Assembly (NCBI GenBank): GCA_005239945.1
Contig: SBAY01000373.1
Span: forward strand, 1 to 23,350
Reading direction: 5' to 3'
DNA from: Nitrospira sp.
GTDB lineage: Bacteria > UBA9089 > CG2-30-40-21 > SBAY01
DNA length: 23,350 bases
Each line of letters opens with the position of its first letter. Position 1 is the stretch's first letter. The notes below the pieces were generated by a model, which saw only the letters and a list, made by a program, of their open reading frames with translations, was not told the origin of the DNA and searched no databases. A program made the translations under genes and the position numbers. This document shows positions 1 to 7,427 of the stretch, piece after piece.

Positions 1-89
1 CCCTTTTCAAAGGGTTTTTCCCCTCAAAAAATCCACTTCTTTAAATCATGGCTAAAAGTTGGGGAATTTCTGCAATTACAAAAAAACCA

Positions 90-118
90 TTGACATTTCT
101 TTAAAGATATGGTAAAAT
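90..118 (+). promoter_or_regulatory. sigma-70-type promoter for the lipoprotein/ABC operon
   Basis: A perfect -35 box TTGACA (90-95) is followed after exactly 17 bases by TAAAAT (113-118), a five-of-six match to the -10 consensus. Transcription would start near 125 and run rightward into the lipoprotein gene at 261. The 5' leader then includes the palindromic element at 148-238, so the leader RNA should be strongly structured just ahead of the ribosome binding site. Confidence 0.6.
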
Positions 119-147
119 TTAAAAACTATACAGAAAACTATTTACTA

Positions 148-238
148 AGAGCCTATCCGAAAAGTCGGAAGCCCGAACTTGTTCGGGGTATTTTCCCTCA
201 ACAAGTTGAGGCATCCGTTGATTTTTCGGATAGGCACT
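148..238. repeat. MITE-like palindromic element, family VI copy 1
   Basis: The ends are inverted repeats: GCCTATCCGAAAA (151-163) and its exact complement (223-235). Inside are two short hairpins, one around 172-187 (CCCGAACTTGTTCGGG) and one at 196-211 (CCTCAACAAGTTGAGG). A second copy lies in opposite orientation at 12278-12362. Starting from the AGTGCCTATCCG end, the two copies match at 43 of the first 44 bases. No coding capacity is seen. The terminal sequence looks like transposon ends, so a non-autonomous element is the likely identity. It sits between promoter and RBS of the lipoprotein gene. Confidence 0.75.
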
Positions 239-260
239 AAATGAGGAGGATATTTTAAAA

Positions 261-863
261 ATGAAAAGATTGTTTTTAGGATTGATATGCCTATGGTTAA
301 TTGAAGCCGGATGTGCGAAATCTACACCTGAGCAAAAACCAAGTAACCTTGATGTAGAAGGACAGATTTATGAAAATAAAGATAAAGGGTTCTTTATTAA
401 ATTGTATCCTGAATATAAAAAGGTATCAGAGGACCAGGACAAGGCGGTATGTTTTGCTAACGGTAATATAACAAGATTTGCCGCCATTTTCTGGGAAAAA
501 GATATAGCCTCTGTCCATAACGAATATAAAAAGGCATTTAAAAATCCTGAAAGCTTCTATGATGCCGCTTCATTACTTATATTTGAAGAATTAGGTGTTT
601 TAGGAAAGATAATTACGGTTGAAAAACTCAAGATGAATGATGTTGATGCCTATTATTTTCAGACAAAACATAAACGGTTCCTGACTGACTTTTATCGCAC
701 AAGAATTGAGGCGTTTCCTAAAAATAGGGATTTACAGATTACTGTTTTCTTCCAGAATGAAAAAAAGGATTTACCCAAGGTAGCAAAAATGATTGAAGGG
801 ATGAGGATTATTCCAGGAATAAAACCCGTCGAAAAAGAAGATATTTGCCATCACCACCATTAA
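261..863 (+). CDS. putative lipoprotein with C-terminal Cys-His4 tail
   Basis: This 200-aa protein starts with a basic, hydrophobic signal sequence ending in a lipobox (IEAGC, Cys18). That predicts export and lipidation on Cys18. I do not recognise the mature domain with certainty. The pattern (a G-F-F-I-K-L-Y-P start around residues 43-50, a final helix AKMIEGMRI near 175-183) recalls PsbP/DcrB-like folds, but this is an impression. The last five residues are Cys-His-His-His-His, a plausible transition-metal ligand set. The gene lies 42 bases upstream of the ATPase of a Zn/Mn-type ABC importer that has no separate substrate-binding protein here, so a metal-handling role is inferred, not shown. 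It is much shorter than the usual ZnuA/TroA binding proteins (about 300 aa) and shows none of their central His-rich loop. The RBS AGGAGGA lies about 10 bases before the ATG. Confidence 0.8.
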   Translation: MKRLFLGLICLWLIEAGCAKSTPEQKPSNLDVEGQIYENKDKGFFIKLYPEYKKVSEDQDKAVCFANGNITRFAAIFWEKDIASVHNEYKKAFKNPESFYDAASLLIFEELGVLGKIITVEKLKMNDVDAYYFQTKHKRFLTDFYRTRIEAFPKNRDLQITVFFQNEKKDLPKVAKMIEGMRIIPGIKPVEKEDICHHHH

Positions 864-865
864 AA

Positions 866-886
866 TTAACAATTAATAATTGTTAA
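866..886. repeat. short palindrome, family VIII copy 1
   Basis: TTAACAATT (866-874) and AATTGTTAA (878-886) form a perfect 9-bp stem with a 3-base loop. It begins two bases after the lipoprotein stop codon and ends just before the AAGGAGG ribosome binding site (894-900) of the ABC ATPase. A longer version of the same sequence occurs at 16673-16704. Confidence 0.75.
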
Positions 887-905
887 TTGTTCCAAGGAGG
901 CAAGG

Positions 906-1679
906 TTGGATAATCAGAAAATAATAGAGTTATCAAATATTACAGTTAAATATGGAGAAAAAGTAGCTATATCTAACATAAACCTGGATATTGAGCAAGG
1001 GGAATTCATTGGTGTAATTGGTCCTAATGGCTCTGGCAAAACTACCCTGCTTAAATTAATCTTAGGGTTATTAAAACCTGCCTCCGGCAGGATTAAAATC
1101 TTTGGGAAACAAGGAAGGCTAATTGGCAGGCTGAGGAGTAAAATTGGATATATCCCTCAAAATCCTGAGATCGACCGTTACTTCCCGATTAAGGTTATAG
1201 ATGTGGCTATGATGGGAAGATATGCCAAATATGGATTTTTTAGAAATCCAGGCAAGGAAGATAAAAAAATAGTCATCGAATCATTAGAAAAAGTAGGCAT
1301 GAAAGACTACATATTTACCCCTTTTGGACAATTGTCTTCTGGTCAGCAACAACGAGTTTCTGTCGCCAGGGTATTAGCTCAACAACCGGAAATGTTTCTT
1401 TTAGACGAACCAACCGCAAATATTGACATGGGCACACAAGATGTCATTATTAATTTAATCACTGAAATTCATAAAACTCAAAACATTACCACATTCTATG
1501 TAGCCCATGAAATCAATCTCTTGACCCAGTATTTAGACAGGATAATTTGTTTGAATCAATCTATATTTAAAGTTGGTCCCCCTAAAGAGGTTTTAAATGA
1601 GGAAGTTTTAAGGGATTTATATAAAGTAAATGTAACCATGTTTCCTCATAAGGGACATTATTTCTTTTTGGTAGGATAG
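906..1679 (+). CDS. metal ABC transporter ATP-binding protein (ZnuC/MntB-like)
   Basis: This 257-aa cytoplasmic ATPase should power import of a divalent transition metal (zinc or manganese; the sequence does not decide which). All ABC motifs are intact: Walker A GPNGSGKT (39-46), Q-loop glutamine 85, signature LSSGQ (143-147), Walker B FLLDEPT with Asp167-Glu168, D-loop following, and H-loop His201. Family resemblance is to the ZnuC/TroB/MntB group. The start is a TTG codon, chosen because AAGGAGG lies five bases upstream and the protein begins in the right place for the family. The matching permease follows after an 82-base spacer. No periplasmic binding protein gene is in the window apart from the lipoprotein just upstream. 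Confidence 0.93.
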   Translation: MDNQKIIELSNITVKYGEKVAISNINLDIEQGEFIGVIGPNGSGKTTLLKLILGLLKPASGRIKIFGKQGRLIGRLRSKIGYIPQNPEIDRYFPIKVIDVAMMGRYAKYGFFRNPGKEDKKIVIESLEKVGMKDYIFTPFGQLSSGQQQRVSVARVLAQQPEMFLLDEPTANIDMGTQDVIINLITEIHKTQNITTFYVAHEINLLTQYLDRIICLNQSIFKVGPPKEVLNEEVLRDLYKVNVTMFPHKGHYFFLVG

Positions 1680-1687
1680 AAGACATT

Positions 1688-1741
1688 CTGGATTTTCGAT
1701 TTTTTCAATCCAAAATCCAAAATCCAAAATCGAAAATCCAG
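1688..1741. repeat. GATTTTCGATTTT hairpin, family II copy 1
   Basis: A 16-base left arm (1688-1703) pairs perfectly with 1726-1741 across a 22-base loop that itself carries repeated AATCCAA units. The element starts eight bases after the ATPase stop codon and ends just before the permease RBS (AAAGGAGAG). Related copies lie at 18872-18950 and 21066-21143. Confidence 0.8.
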
Positions 1742-1761
1742 TTAAAGGAGAGTAACCATAA

Positions 1762-2604
1762 ATGGAAATCGGTGGATTCTTGAACTTAGTCTTTGTTCAA
1801 AAGTCTTTATTAGTCTCAGTCTTAGTAGGACTGATTTGTTCATTACTCGGGGTATTTGTTATTTTGCGCGGACTTTCTTTTATGAGCGTAGGAATTGCCA
1901 ATGCCGCCTTTGCTGGGGTAGCTCTTGGATTCATCCTTGGGCTTAATCCAATTGCCTGTGGACTTATCATCAGTCTTTGTACCGCCTTGCTTATTGGTCA
2001 TATCAGTCAACGAGCAGAACTAAAATTAGATGCCTCAATAGGTATCTTCTTTGCCTTTACTATGGCCATAGGATTTTTCTTGATGGGTTTATTGCCAGGA
2101 CAGGCGGAGGAATTACGCCATTATCTCTTTGGAACACTTATCCTTCCTTCTCCTTTTGAGATTAAACTACTTATCAGCACCACTATAATTGTAATTATTG
2201 CTATCCTATTATTCTTCAAGGAATTTTATTTTATTACTTACAACCAGGATTTAGCGGAAGCCTCAGGACTTCCGGCTACCTTCCTATTTTACTTTCTACT
2301 TTGCTTAGTGGCCGTCAGCATTGTTTCCTCTTTAAAAGCAGTGGGGGAATTATTAGTTACTGCCATGATTATCATCCCGGCCGCTTCTGCCTGTCAATTG
2401 ACTTATAACATCCGCAAGGCACTCTGGTTATCGGCTATATTCGGGATTACATCATCCTTTTTAGGAATCTGGCTTTCTTTTTACTTGAATATAAAAAAGG
2501 GACTTACCGTTCCTACAGGGGCAGTGATGGTTATCATTGCTACCCTTATTTTCTTTTTAGCTGTCAGTCTCTCACCTAAAAGAGGAAAAGGCGGGTATCT
2601 ATAA
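1762..2604 (+). CDS. metal ABC transporter permease (ZnuB/MntC-like)
   Basis: This 280-aa integral membrane protein is the inner-membrane channel partner of the upstream ATPase. The sequence is almost wholly hydrophobic, with about eight membrane segments, and matches the ABC-3 (ZnuB/TroC) family. Recognisable stretches include LGVFVILRGLSFMSVGIANA near residues 28-47, GLPATFLFY (about 169-177) and GELLVTAMIIIPAASACQLT (about 194-213), the conserved region that contacts the ATPase. The length is normal for the family. The ATG is preceded by AAAGGAGAG. The C-terminus is short and basic (SPKRGKGGYL). Operon with the ATPase is clear from order and spacing; the metal is not determined. Confidence 0.93.
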   Translation: MEIGGFLNLVFVQKSLLVSVLVGLICSLLGVFVILRGLSFMSVGIANAAFAGVALGFILGLNPIACGLIISLCTALLIGHISQRAELKLDASIGIFFAFTMAIGFFLMGLLPGQAEELRHYLFGTLILPSPFEIKLLISTTIIVIIAILLFFKEFYFITYNQDLAEASGLPATFLFYFLLCLVAVSIVSSLKAVGELLVTAMIIIPAASACQLTYNIRKALWLSAIFGITSSFLGIWLSFYLNIKKGLTVPTGAVMVIIATLIFFLAVSLSPKRGKGGYL

Positions 2605-2637
2605 TCCCCTTTTCTTGAGAGTGATGAGGTGATTGTA

Positions 2638-2667
2638 TTTCCCCTTAATAAAGGGGGTGAGGGGGTT
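2638..2667. repeat. C/G-run repeat with small hairpin, family VII
   Basis: CCCCTT and AAGGGG (2641-2656) form a 6-bp stem, followed by a GTGAGGGGG tract. It lies between the permease and the DUF1015 gene. If read as protein from a TTG at 2633 it gives FPLIKGVRG, a non-conserved extension that is best treated as repeat DNA. Confidence 0.4.
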
Positions 2668-2683
2668 TTATTCTTATATTCTT

Positions 2684-3928
2684 ATGATAGAGATTGTCCC
2701 ATTTAAAGGAATTTTATACAATCAAGAAAAGTTTCCTGATATTTCTGCGGTTGTTACCCCGCCTTATGATGTTATTTCCGCAGAACAACAGGAGATGTAT
2801 TACCAAAAACATCCTTATAACTCTATTCGACTCATTCTGGGAAAAGACCAAAAAGGGGATAATGAGGCAAACAATAAATATACTCGCGCCGCTGAGCATT
2901 TTCGGACCTGGCTGGCAGAAGGAATCCTGAAACAAGATGAGCATGAGGCTATCTATCCCCTTACTCAAGAATTTTCATATCGTCATAAAAAACTCACCCG
3001 CAAGGGATTTATCACCTTAATAAAGTTGCAAGAATTAGGCAAAGGTGTTTATCCACACGAAAAAACCTTATCTAAACCTAAACAAGATAGATTGAATCTA
3101 ATGCTGGCCACAAAGGCTAATTTCTGCCAGGTATTTGCCTTATATTCTGATAAAGAAGGGGTACTGGACGAGTGTTTGAATATTGAATCTACCCCTATTA
3201 TTGATATTATGGATAACGATTTGGTCAAACATCAATTATACAGGTTAACCCAACCCACAACACTAAAAAAGATAAAAGAGGTTATGCGAGCAAAAGATAT
3301 ATTCATTGCTGATGGACATCATCGATATGAAACGGCATTAAATGCCCAAAAGATACTTGGGTATGATTTTATTATGATTTACCTGACAAAAATGGAAGGT
3401 AGCGGGCTAACTATTCTACCTACCCATAGATTGATTCGTCACCTGCCTGATTTTCAATCAGGTGCCTTCGAAGAGTTTTTTGAGGTTAAAAAGGTTGATA
3501 GTTGTGAGGAACTGTTTAAAAAAATGGAAGGAGTAAGGGAACCCAACCACAGCTTTGGAATTTACACCGCCGGCAAAAATTACCTTTTGGTTTTAAAGGA
3601 TAGTAGCATTATGGATAACCTGATAGGTAATAGGCATTCCCAGGGATTTAAGCAATTAGATGTAAGTATCCTACAAGCCGTGGTCATAGAACATATATTA
3701 AAGATTAATGATATAGAGGCAGGTATAAGCTACACCCATGATGAAAAAGAGGCTAAATTATTAGTGGATGAAGATAAATACAAGGCAGCGTTGTTTCTAA
3801 ATCCAACCAGGATAAGTCAGATGCAGGAACTCTCGTTACAGCATGAACTAATGCCGCAAAAATCCACCTATTTTTACCCCAAACTTTTAAGTGGATTGGT
3901 GATGAATAAATTTACCTCAGTTGACTGA
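2684..3928 (+). CDS. DUF1015 family protein
   Basis: This 414-aa soluble protein belongs to the DUF1015 family, which is widespread in bacteria and archaea and whose function I cannot state from the sequence. Conserved marks are the N-terminal MIEIVPFKG start, TPPYDVIS near residues 25-32, and the DGHHRYETAL motif in the middle, with adjacent histidines that suggest metal or phosphate chemistry. The start is set at the ATG at 2684 because family members begin here. An in-frame TTG at 2633 would add 17 residues encoded by a repeat. The chosen ATG has no good Shine-Dalgarno sequence: the nearest purine run, GAGGGGG, is about 20 bases upstream. The gene is likely the tail of the upstream transcript, and rpoZ has its own promoter immediately after it. 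Confidence 0.85.
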   Translation: MIEIVPFKGILYNQEKFPDISAVVTPPYDVISAEQQEMYYQKHPYNSIRLILGKDQKGDNEANNKYTRAAEHFRTWLAEGILKQDEHEAIYPLTQEFSYRHKKLTRKGFITLIKLQELGKGVYPHEKTLSKPKQDRLNLMLATKANFCQVFALYSDKEGVLDECLNIESTPIIDIMDNDLVKHQLYRLTQPTTLKKIKEVMRAKDIFIADGHHRYETALNAQKILGYDFIMIYLTKMEGSGLTILPTHRLIRHLPDFQSGAFEEFFEVKKVDSCEELFKKMEGVREPNHSFGIYTAGKNYLLVLKDSSIMDNLIGNRHSQGFKQLDVSILQAVVIEHILKINDIEAGISYTHDEKEAKLLVDEDKYKAALFLNPTRISQMQELSLQHELMPQKSTYFYPKLLSGLVMNKFTSVD

Positions 3929-3944
3929 CCCAAAAAATTTCTTC

Positions 3945-3973
3945 TTGACACAGGTTGATTTTTTGAGTATAAT
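3945..3973 (+). promoter_or_regulatory. perfect consensus sigma-70 promoter for rpoZ
   Basis: TTGACA (3945-3950), a 17-base spacer and TATAAT (3968-3973) give a full 12 of 12 consensus match with optimal spacing. It lies between the DUF1015 stop and the rpoZ RBS AAGGAGG (3987-3993), with predicted transcription start near 3980, only about 18 bases before the ATG. This predicts strong constitutive expression of rpoZ and perhaps comEC. Confidence 0.85.
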
Positions 3974-3997
3974 ATTTATAGCTTTTAAGGAGGTTTC

Positions 3998-4210
3998 ATG
4001 AGTTTACTTCCAATAGAAAATCTTTTAAAAAATGTAAAAAATCGATATGAATTAGTTGTTTTGGCATCGAAAAGAACTAAACAACTAATGGATGGTGCTA
4101 CCCCATTAGTTGAAGATAAGGAAAGGAAAAAATTGAATGTCATGGCATTAGAAGAGATAAAAGAAAGCCTGGTTATCCCTCAAAGAGAGGTAATGGAGGA
4201 TAGGGAATAG
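3998..4210 (+). CDS. rpoZ: DNA-directed RNA polymerase subunit omega
   Basis: This 70-aa protein matches the small omega subunit, which helps assemble and stabilise beta' in RNA polymerase. The typical pattern is present: an N-terminal SLLPIENLLKNVKNRYELVV segment, SKRTKQLMDG in the following helix, then a later VMALEEIKE segment. The length is normal. Translation signals are excellent (AAGGAGG four bases from the ATG) and a perfect promoter precedes the gene. The last codons and the TAG stop lie in the left arm of an inverted repeat (4200-4211), so the C-terminal DRE may be repeat-derived. The usual neighbour gmk is absent; comEC follows instead. Confidence 0.9.
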   Translation: MSLLPIENLLKNVKNRYELVVLASKRTKQLMDGATPLVEDKERKKLNVMALEEIKESLVIPQREVMEDRE

Positions 4211-4325
4211 GTTATTGGTTATTGGTAATTAGGTTATCGGTAAGGAAAACGCAATGATTGGTTGCTACTGATAACTTGATTACCGATGACCGATAACCCT
4301 ATTACCTTTATTCCCTATTCCCTAT
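4200..4325. repeat. long inverted-repeat element, family IV copy 1
   Basis: Outer arms ATAGGGAATAGG (4200-4211) and its exact complement (4314-4325) enclose an inner repeat with ends GGTTATCGGT (4232-4241) and ACCGATAACC (4289-4298). The inner 67 bases match 16067-16134 closely, including a shared 19-base left end and one small length difference. The element fills the whole rpoZ-comEC spacer, contains the rpoZ stop codon, and ends four bases before the comEC ATG. Confidence 0.8.
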
Positions 4326-4329
4326 AAGC

Positions 4330-6675
4330 ATGAAACCATTAATCCAATTTACCATTTTCTACATTATAGGCATCTCCATTGGTAATTATTTTCCTCTTCC
4401 CCTTTTTCTTGTCTATCCATTAATTGCCTTTTTTCTTGTTGCCAGTCTCATCTTTTTCATAAAAAAACAATCTGTTCCAACCAATATCTTTCTTGTTTTA
4501 ACTATAATATTAACCGGAATATTATTTCATGAGCTCCATTCCAGATTTTTAATTTCAAAATCCTTCCTGAAATATTTAGACAAAGAAGTAATTTTAGTCG
4601 GTGATATTTACAGTTTTCCAGAGATAAGTGAAGATAAAACAGGTCTGGTTATCCGTGCAGAAAAACTTATCGTCAACAAGGCAGTGAAAAAGGTTGATGG
4701 ACTTGTCCTGATAAATATTAGGAGTGATTTTGAACCGGATTTTTTAAATTATGGGGATAGGATTAAGGTTACAGGCAAATTAAAGATGCCTGCCGGATTA
4801 AGAAATCCGGGTGGATTCGATTATTCGAAATATTTAGCCAGAAAAAAGGTATTGACTATTGTAAGTATTAGGAATAAGCAAGATGTTGTTAAATTAGGGG
4901 TTGGTAAATTCAATCCTGTTTTTATGTTTGCTTATAAAATTAGGGATAAGGCAAGTGAGACGATTGCTAATGCCTTACCGGATAATGCCTCTATTTGTGC
5001 CTCATTTTTAGATGGTCTCTTATTAGGAAAGCGTTCCATGCTACCTGATGAAATAAAAGCCTGGTTTGTGGATACCGGGACGATTCATATCCTGGCTATA
5101 TCAGGATTGAATGTGGGATTAATCGGGCTGATATTCTTCTTTATCTTCCATAAGATAATTCGCTTACCCCTGCCAATTTCATCAGTTTTCACCGCTTTAG
5201 TTCTTATTGTTTTTGCGATTGTTACCGGGGCACAACCTTCTGTTATCCGGGCTACTATTATGGCTGGTGCACTACTCATAGCTATGCTCATCCAGAAGGA
5301 TACGGATATTTACAATATCCCTGTTTTATCCGCAGTCATTATCCTCTTGTACAATCCACTTACTTTATTTGATATAGGATTTCAATTATCATTTGTCGCT
5401 GTTTTAGGTTTATGTTATCTGACACCTTTTATCGAACCCAAATTATGGTTCTTACCCAAATATATCGCCAGACTTATTGCCGCATCTATTGCCGTTCAGC
5501 TGGCGTTATCCCCTTTTCTTGTATTTTATTTCAATAAATTATCCTTAGTAACCGTCCTGGCCAATATAATTATTGTCCCCTTATCAGGAATTATATTAAT
5601 CTTAAGTTTGGCTATGTTTTTCATTGGAATTATATTTATGCCGCTAGCTAATTTAATCGGCATGATTAATTTTCACCTTGTTAATGGCTTATTGCTTTGT
5701 GTTTCTTTCTTTGCCCATTTTCCCTTTGCTTATATCTATCTTCCTACACCTTCTATTATGTTTATAGCTATCTATTATCTTTGTTTATGGGCTTTAACCA
5801 GGCATAAAAAAATTGGAACAGCAAAAGTTGTTATGGGTATATTGGTCATGATCAACATATTTTTATGGACCTATGTCGTTAAAATAAATTCAGGTGTGAT
5901 GAAGGTTACATTTCTGGATGTAGGACAGGGAGATGCGATTTTCTTAGAGTTTCCTAAAGGTGGTAATATGCTTATAGACAGTGGCCCAGGGGGATATACC
6001 GATGCAGGGAAATGGGTTGTTTTGCCTTTTTTAAGACATAAAGGAATACACGCGTTGAATACCGTCATAGTAAGTCATTACGACCTTGACCATTATGGTG
6101 GATTATTCACTGTCCTTCAAAATCATAAAATCAAAAACCTTCTTTTAGATAACGGTGATGAAGACCCAAAATTATCTCAGCTAATTAGAGAAAAGGCTAT
6201 TTGTCACCAAATGGGGAGAAGGGGGGATAAAGTAATTGGTTATCCCGGAATAGAAATTTATATCCTCCATCCTGCCAGCCAGTTAGATAAGAAGTCATCT
6301 AATAATAATTCGGTCGTAGTGAAAATAATATATAATAAAGTAAGTTTTCTTTTTACAGGTGATATTGAAAATAAGGTAGAACAAAAACTCCTGCCTTTTC
6401 AGGATATGCTTTCCTCAACGGTATTAAAAATACCTCATCATGGAAGCAAAAATTGCTATTATCCATCATTTATAAAATCAATCAATCCAGAGATTGGAAT
6501 AATAGAGGTAGGGAGAAATAATAGATTTAATTTCCCTGCCGAAGAGGTTTTAGCAAATTACAAGAAATTAGGCACTAAAATCTATCGGACAGATAAACAC
6601 GGTGCTATAACCGTAAGCACTAATGGAAAAAGAATTTGGGTAACAACGCTAATAATACCAAGAAATTATAGGTAA
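4330..6675 (+). CDS. comEC: ComEC/Rec2 family competence protein
   Basis: This 781-aa polytopic membrane protein matches ComEC, the inner-membrane channel that brings single-stranded DNA into the cytoplasm during natural transformation. Order of parts: two to three N-terminal membrane segments and a soluble DUF4131-type region (to about 210), the Competence membrane domain with the marker HILAISGLNVGLIG (about 251-264) and GAQPSVIRATIMAG (about 300-313), then a C-terminal metallo-beta-lactamase domain from about 520 with FLDVGQGDAIFLEF, the metal-site segment SHYDLDHYGG, and HHGSKN. The length is typical. The ATG has no visible Shine-Dalgarno and sits directly after a large hairpin, so weak or coupled translation is likely. 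The tandem pilT genes in the window fit a DNA-uptake role, although no comEA or pilin is seen. Confidence 0.93.
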   Translation: MKPLIQFTIFYIIGISIGNYFPLPLFLVYPLIAFFLVASLIFFIKKQSVPTNIFLVLTIILTGILFHELHSRFLISKSFLKYLDKEVILVGDIYSFPEISEDKTGLVIRAEKLIVNKAVKKVDGLVLINIRSDFEPDFLNYGDRIKVTGKLKMPAGLRNPGGFDYSKYLARKKVLTIVSIRNKQDVVKLGVGKFNPVFMFAYKIRDKASETIANALPDNASICASFLDGLLLGKRSMLPDEIKAWFVDTGTIHILAISGLNVGLIGLIFFFIFHKIIRLPLPISSVFTALVLIVFAIVTGAQPSVIRATIMAGALLIAMLIQKDTDIYNIPVLSAVIILLYNPLTLFDIGFQLSFVAVLGLCYLTPFIEPKLWFLPKYIARLIAASIAVQLALSPFLVFYFNKLSLVTVLANIIIVPLSGIILILSLAMFFIGIIFMPLANLIGMINFHLVNGLLLCVSFFAHFPFAYIYLPTPSIMFIAIYYLCLWALTRHKKIGTAKVVMGILVMINIFLWTYVVKINSGVMKVTFLDVGQGDAIFLEFPKGGNMLIDSGPGGYTDAGKWVVLPFLRHKGIHALNTVIVSHYDLDHYGGLFTVLQNHKIKNLLLDNGDEDPKLSQLIREKAICHQMGRRGDKVIGYPGIEIYILHPASQLDKKSSNNNSVVVKIIYNKVSFLFTGDIENKVEQKLLPFQDMLSSTVLKIPHHGSKNCYYPSFIKSINPEIGIIEVGRNNRFNFPAEEVLANYKKLGTKIYRTDKHGAITVSTNGKRIWVTTLIIPRNYR

Positions 6676-6678
6676 TGG

Positions 6679-6883
6679 GTTAGTAATTACTTCAATTCAG
6701 ACATTAGACTTAAGTCGTAAGCGGTTAGCCGGAAGCTTAAACTTTCAGTTTTTGGATGAGACAGGTGTTCATCCATTATCTTTTTCTCCATCTGAAAGCT
6801 TCTGGCTGAACGCTGAATGTTTACGACTTAAGTCTGATGTCTAAAGTCTGAAGTCTAATGTCTGAATGGAAGTTAGTAATTAC
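6679..6883. mobile_element. MITE-like element flanked by 12-bp direct repeats
   Basis: The body is 6691-6871 (181 bases). Its terminal inverted repeats, 6691-6711 and 6851-6871, match at 20 of 21 positions (shared core ATTCAGACATTAGACTT). Inside are further stems: CTTAAGTCGTAA (6709-6720) with 6821-6832, and AGCGGTTAGCCGGAAGCTT-like arms. Immediately outside lie two copies of GTTAGTAATTAC (6679-6690 and 6872-6883), which look like a target-site duplication. There is no open reading frame of note. The element sits between the convergent comEC and yaaR-like genes, and the right direct repeat contains the latter's stop codon. Its RNA would fold into one long hairpin from either strand and could act as a two-way terminator. 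Confidence 0.75.
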
Positions 6884-7353
6884 GAATAAATGTCCATCAG
6901 CAATCCCTGAATCATTTCTACCTTAGCCGCAATGTTAATGGGATTATTTTGTCCTTTGACCACCTCTTCGGTTAACTCCGATAAGTTCTTATTAATCTCT
7001 TTAATAAGTGTATAAACCTTGCGTTGTCCTATCTGTAATTGTGCCGTCCTGGTTGCGGTTATATTTTCTTCCAGTACATATAGATTTTTAACTACCTTTT
7101 CCATAAAGGTTTTGACTAAGTCTTTATATTGGATAAGATTATCATAGATAGGTGATTGAACCAAGATTTTCCCTTGCGATTCGATATGGCTGAGCAGGTC
7201 CTCAAAATAAACCTTTAGCTGGTCCCTGGTGGCTGTTTTTAATTCTTCATCAAAACTCTTTTCTTTAATCCTTACCTGGTCAATTTTCTGGGAATTAGTG
7301 GGGAGTAGATTTTTATCCACCATCGCCTCAACAGGCATATTTACATTTATCAC
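6880..7353 (-). CDS. YaaR/DUF327 family protein
   Basis: This 157-aa, largely helical and charged cytoplasmic protein matches the YaaR (DUF327) family in length and in the C-terminal pattern ending GLLMDIYS. The family's function is not established. The middle (residues about 35-140) is predicted coiled-coil-like helix. The start is a GTG codon with GAGGTGAT a few bases upstream; an ATG five codons later is a weaker alternative. It is the last gene of the long leftward run, and its stop codon lies in the direct repeat that borders the MITE-like element. Confidence 0.8.
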   Translation of the reverse strand: MINVNMPVEAMVDKNLLPTNSQKIDQVRIKEKSFDEELKTATRDQLKVYFEDLLSHIESQGKILVQSPIYDNLIQYKDLVKTFMEKVVKNLYVLEENITATRTAQLQIGQRKVYTLIKEINKNLSELTEEVVKGQNNPINIAAKVEMIQGLLMDIYS

Positions 7354-7382
7354 GACAAATCACCTCTTTTAAAAGAATAGGA

Positions 7383-7427
7383 CATATAGGTCATATAGGT
7401 CATATAGGTCATATAGGTCATATAAGT
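7383..7427. repeat. 9-bp tandem repeat, family III copy 1
   Basis: Four perfect copies of CATATAGGT plus one variant (CATATAAGT) are arranged head to tail. The repeat is preceded by AAAAGAATAGGA at about 7369. The cimA stop codon (7418-7420) and its last codons lie inside the array. Similar 9-bp units built on TCCTATAAG/TCCTATATG recur at 9981-10039, 13360-13398, 14525-14571 and 15500-15554. Confidence 0.85.

Noticed and set aside
1..14. Terminator hairpin at the window start
   Set aside because: A 6-bp CCCTTT/AAAGGG stem with a 2-base loop before five T is too small to call, and the upstream gene is not visible.
845..863. C-terminal histidines as a cloning tag artefact
   Set aside because: Only four His follow a Cys, and the surrounding sequence is native-looking spacer with no vector sequence.
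2633..2683. Upstream TTG start for the DUF1015 protein
   Set aside because: The added residues come from a C/G-run repeat, and the conserved family start is the ATG at 2684.
7383..7427. Possible CRISPR array
   Set aside because: The units are 9 bases, directly adjacent and without spacers, and no cas gene is nearby.
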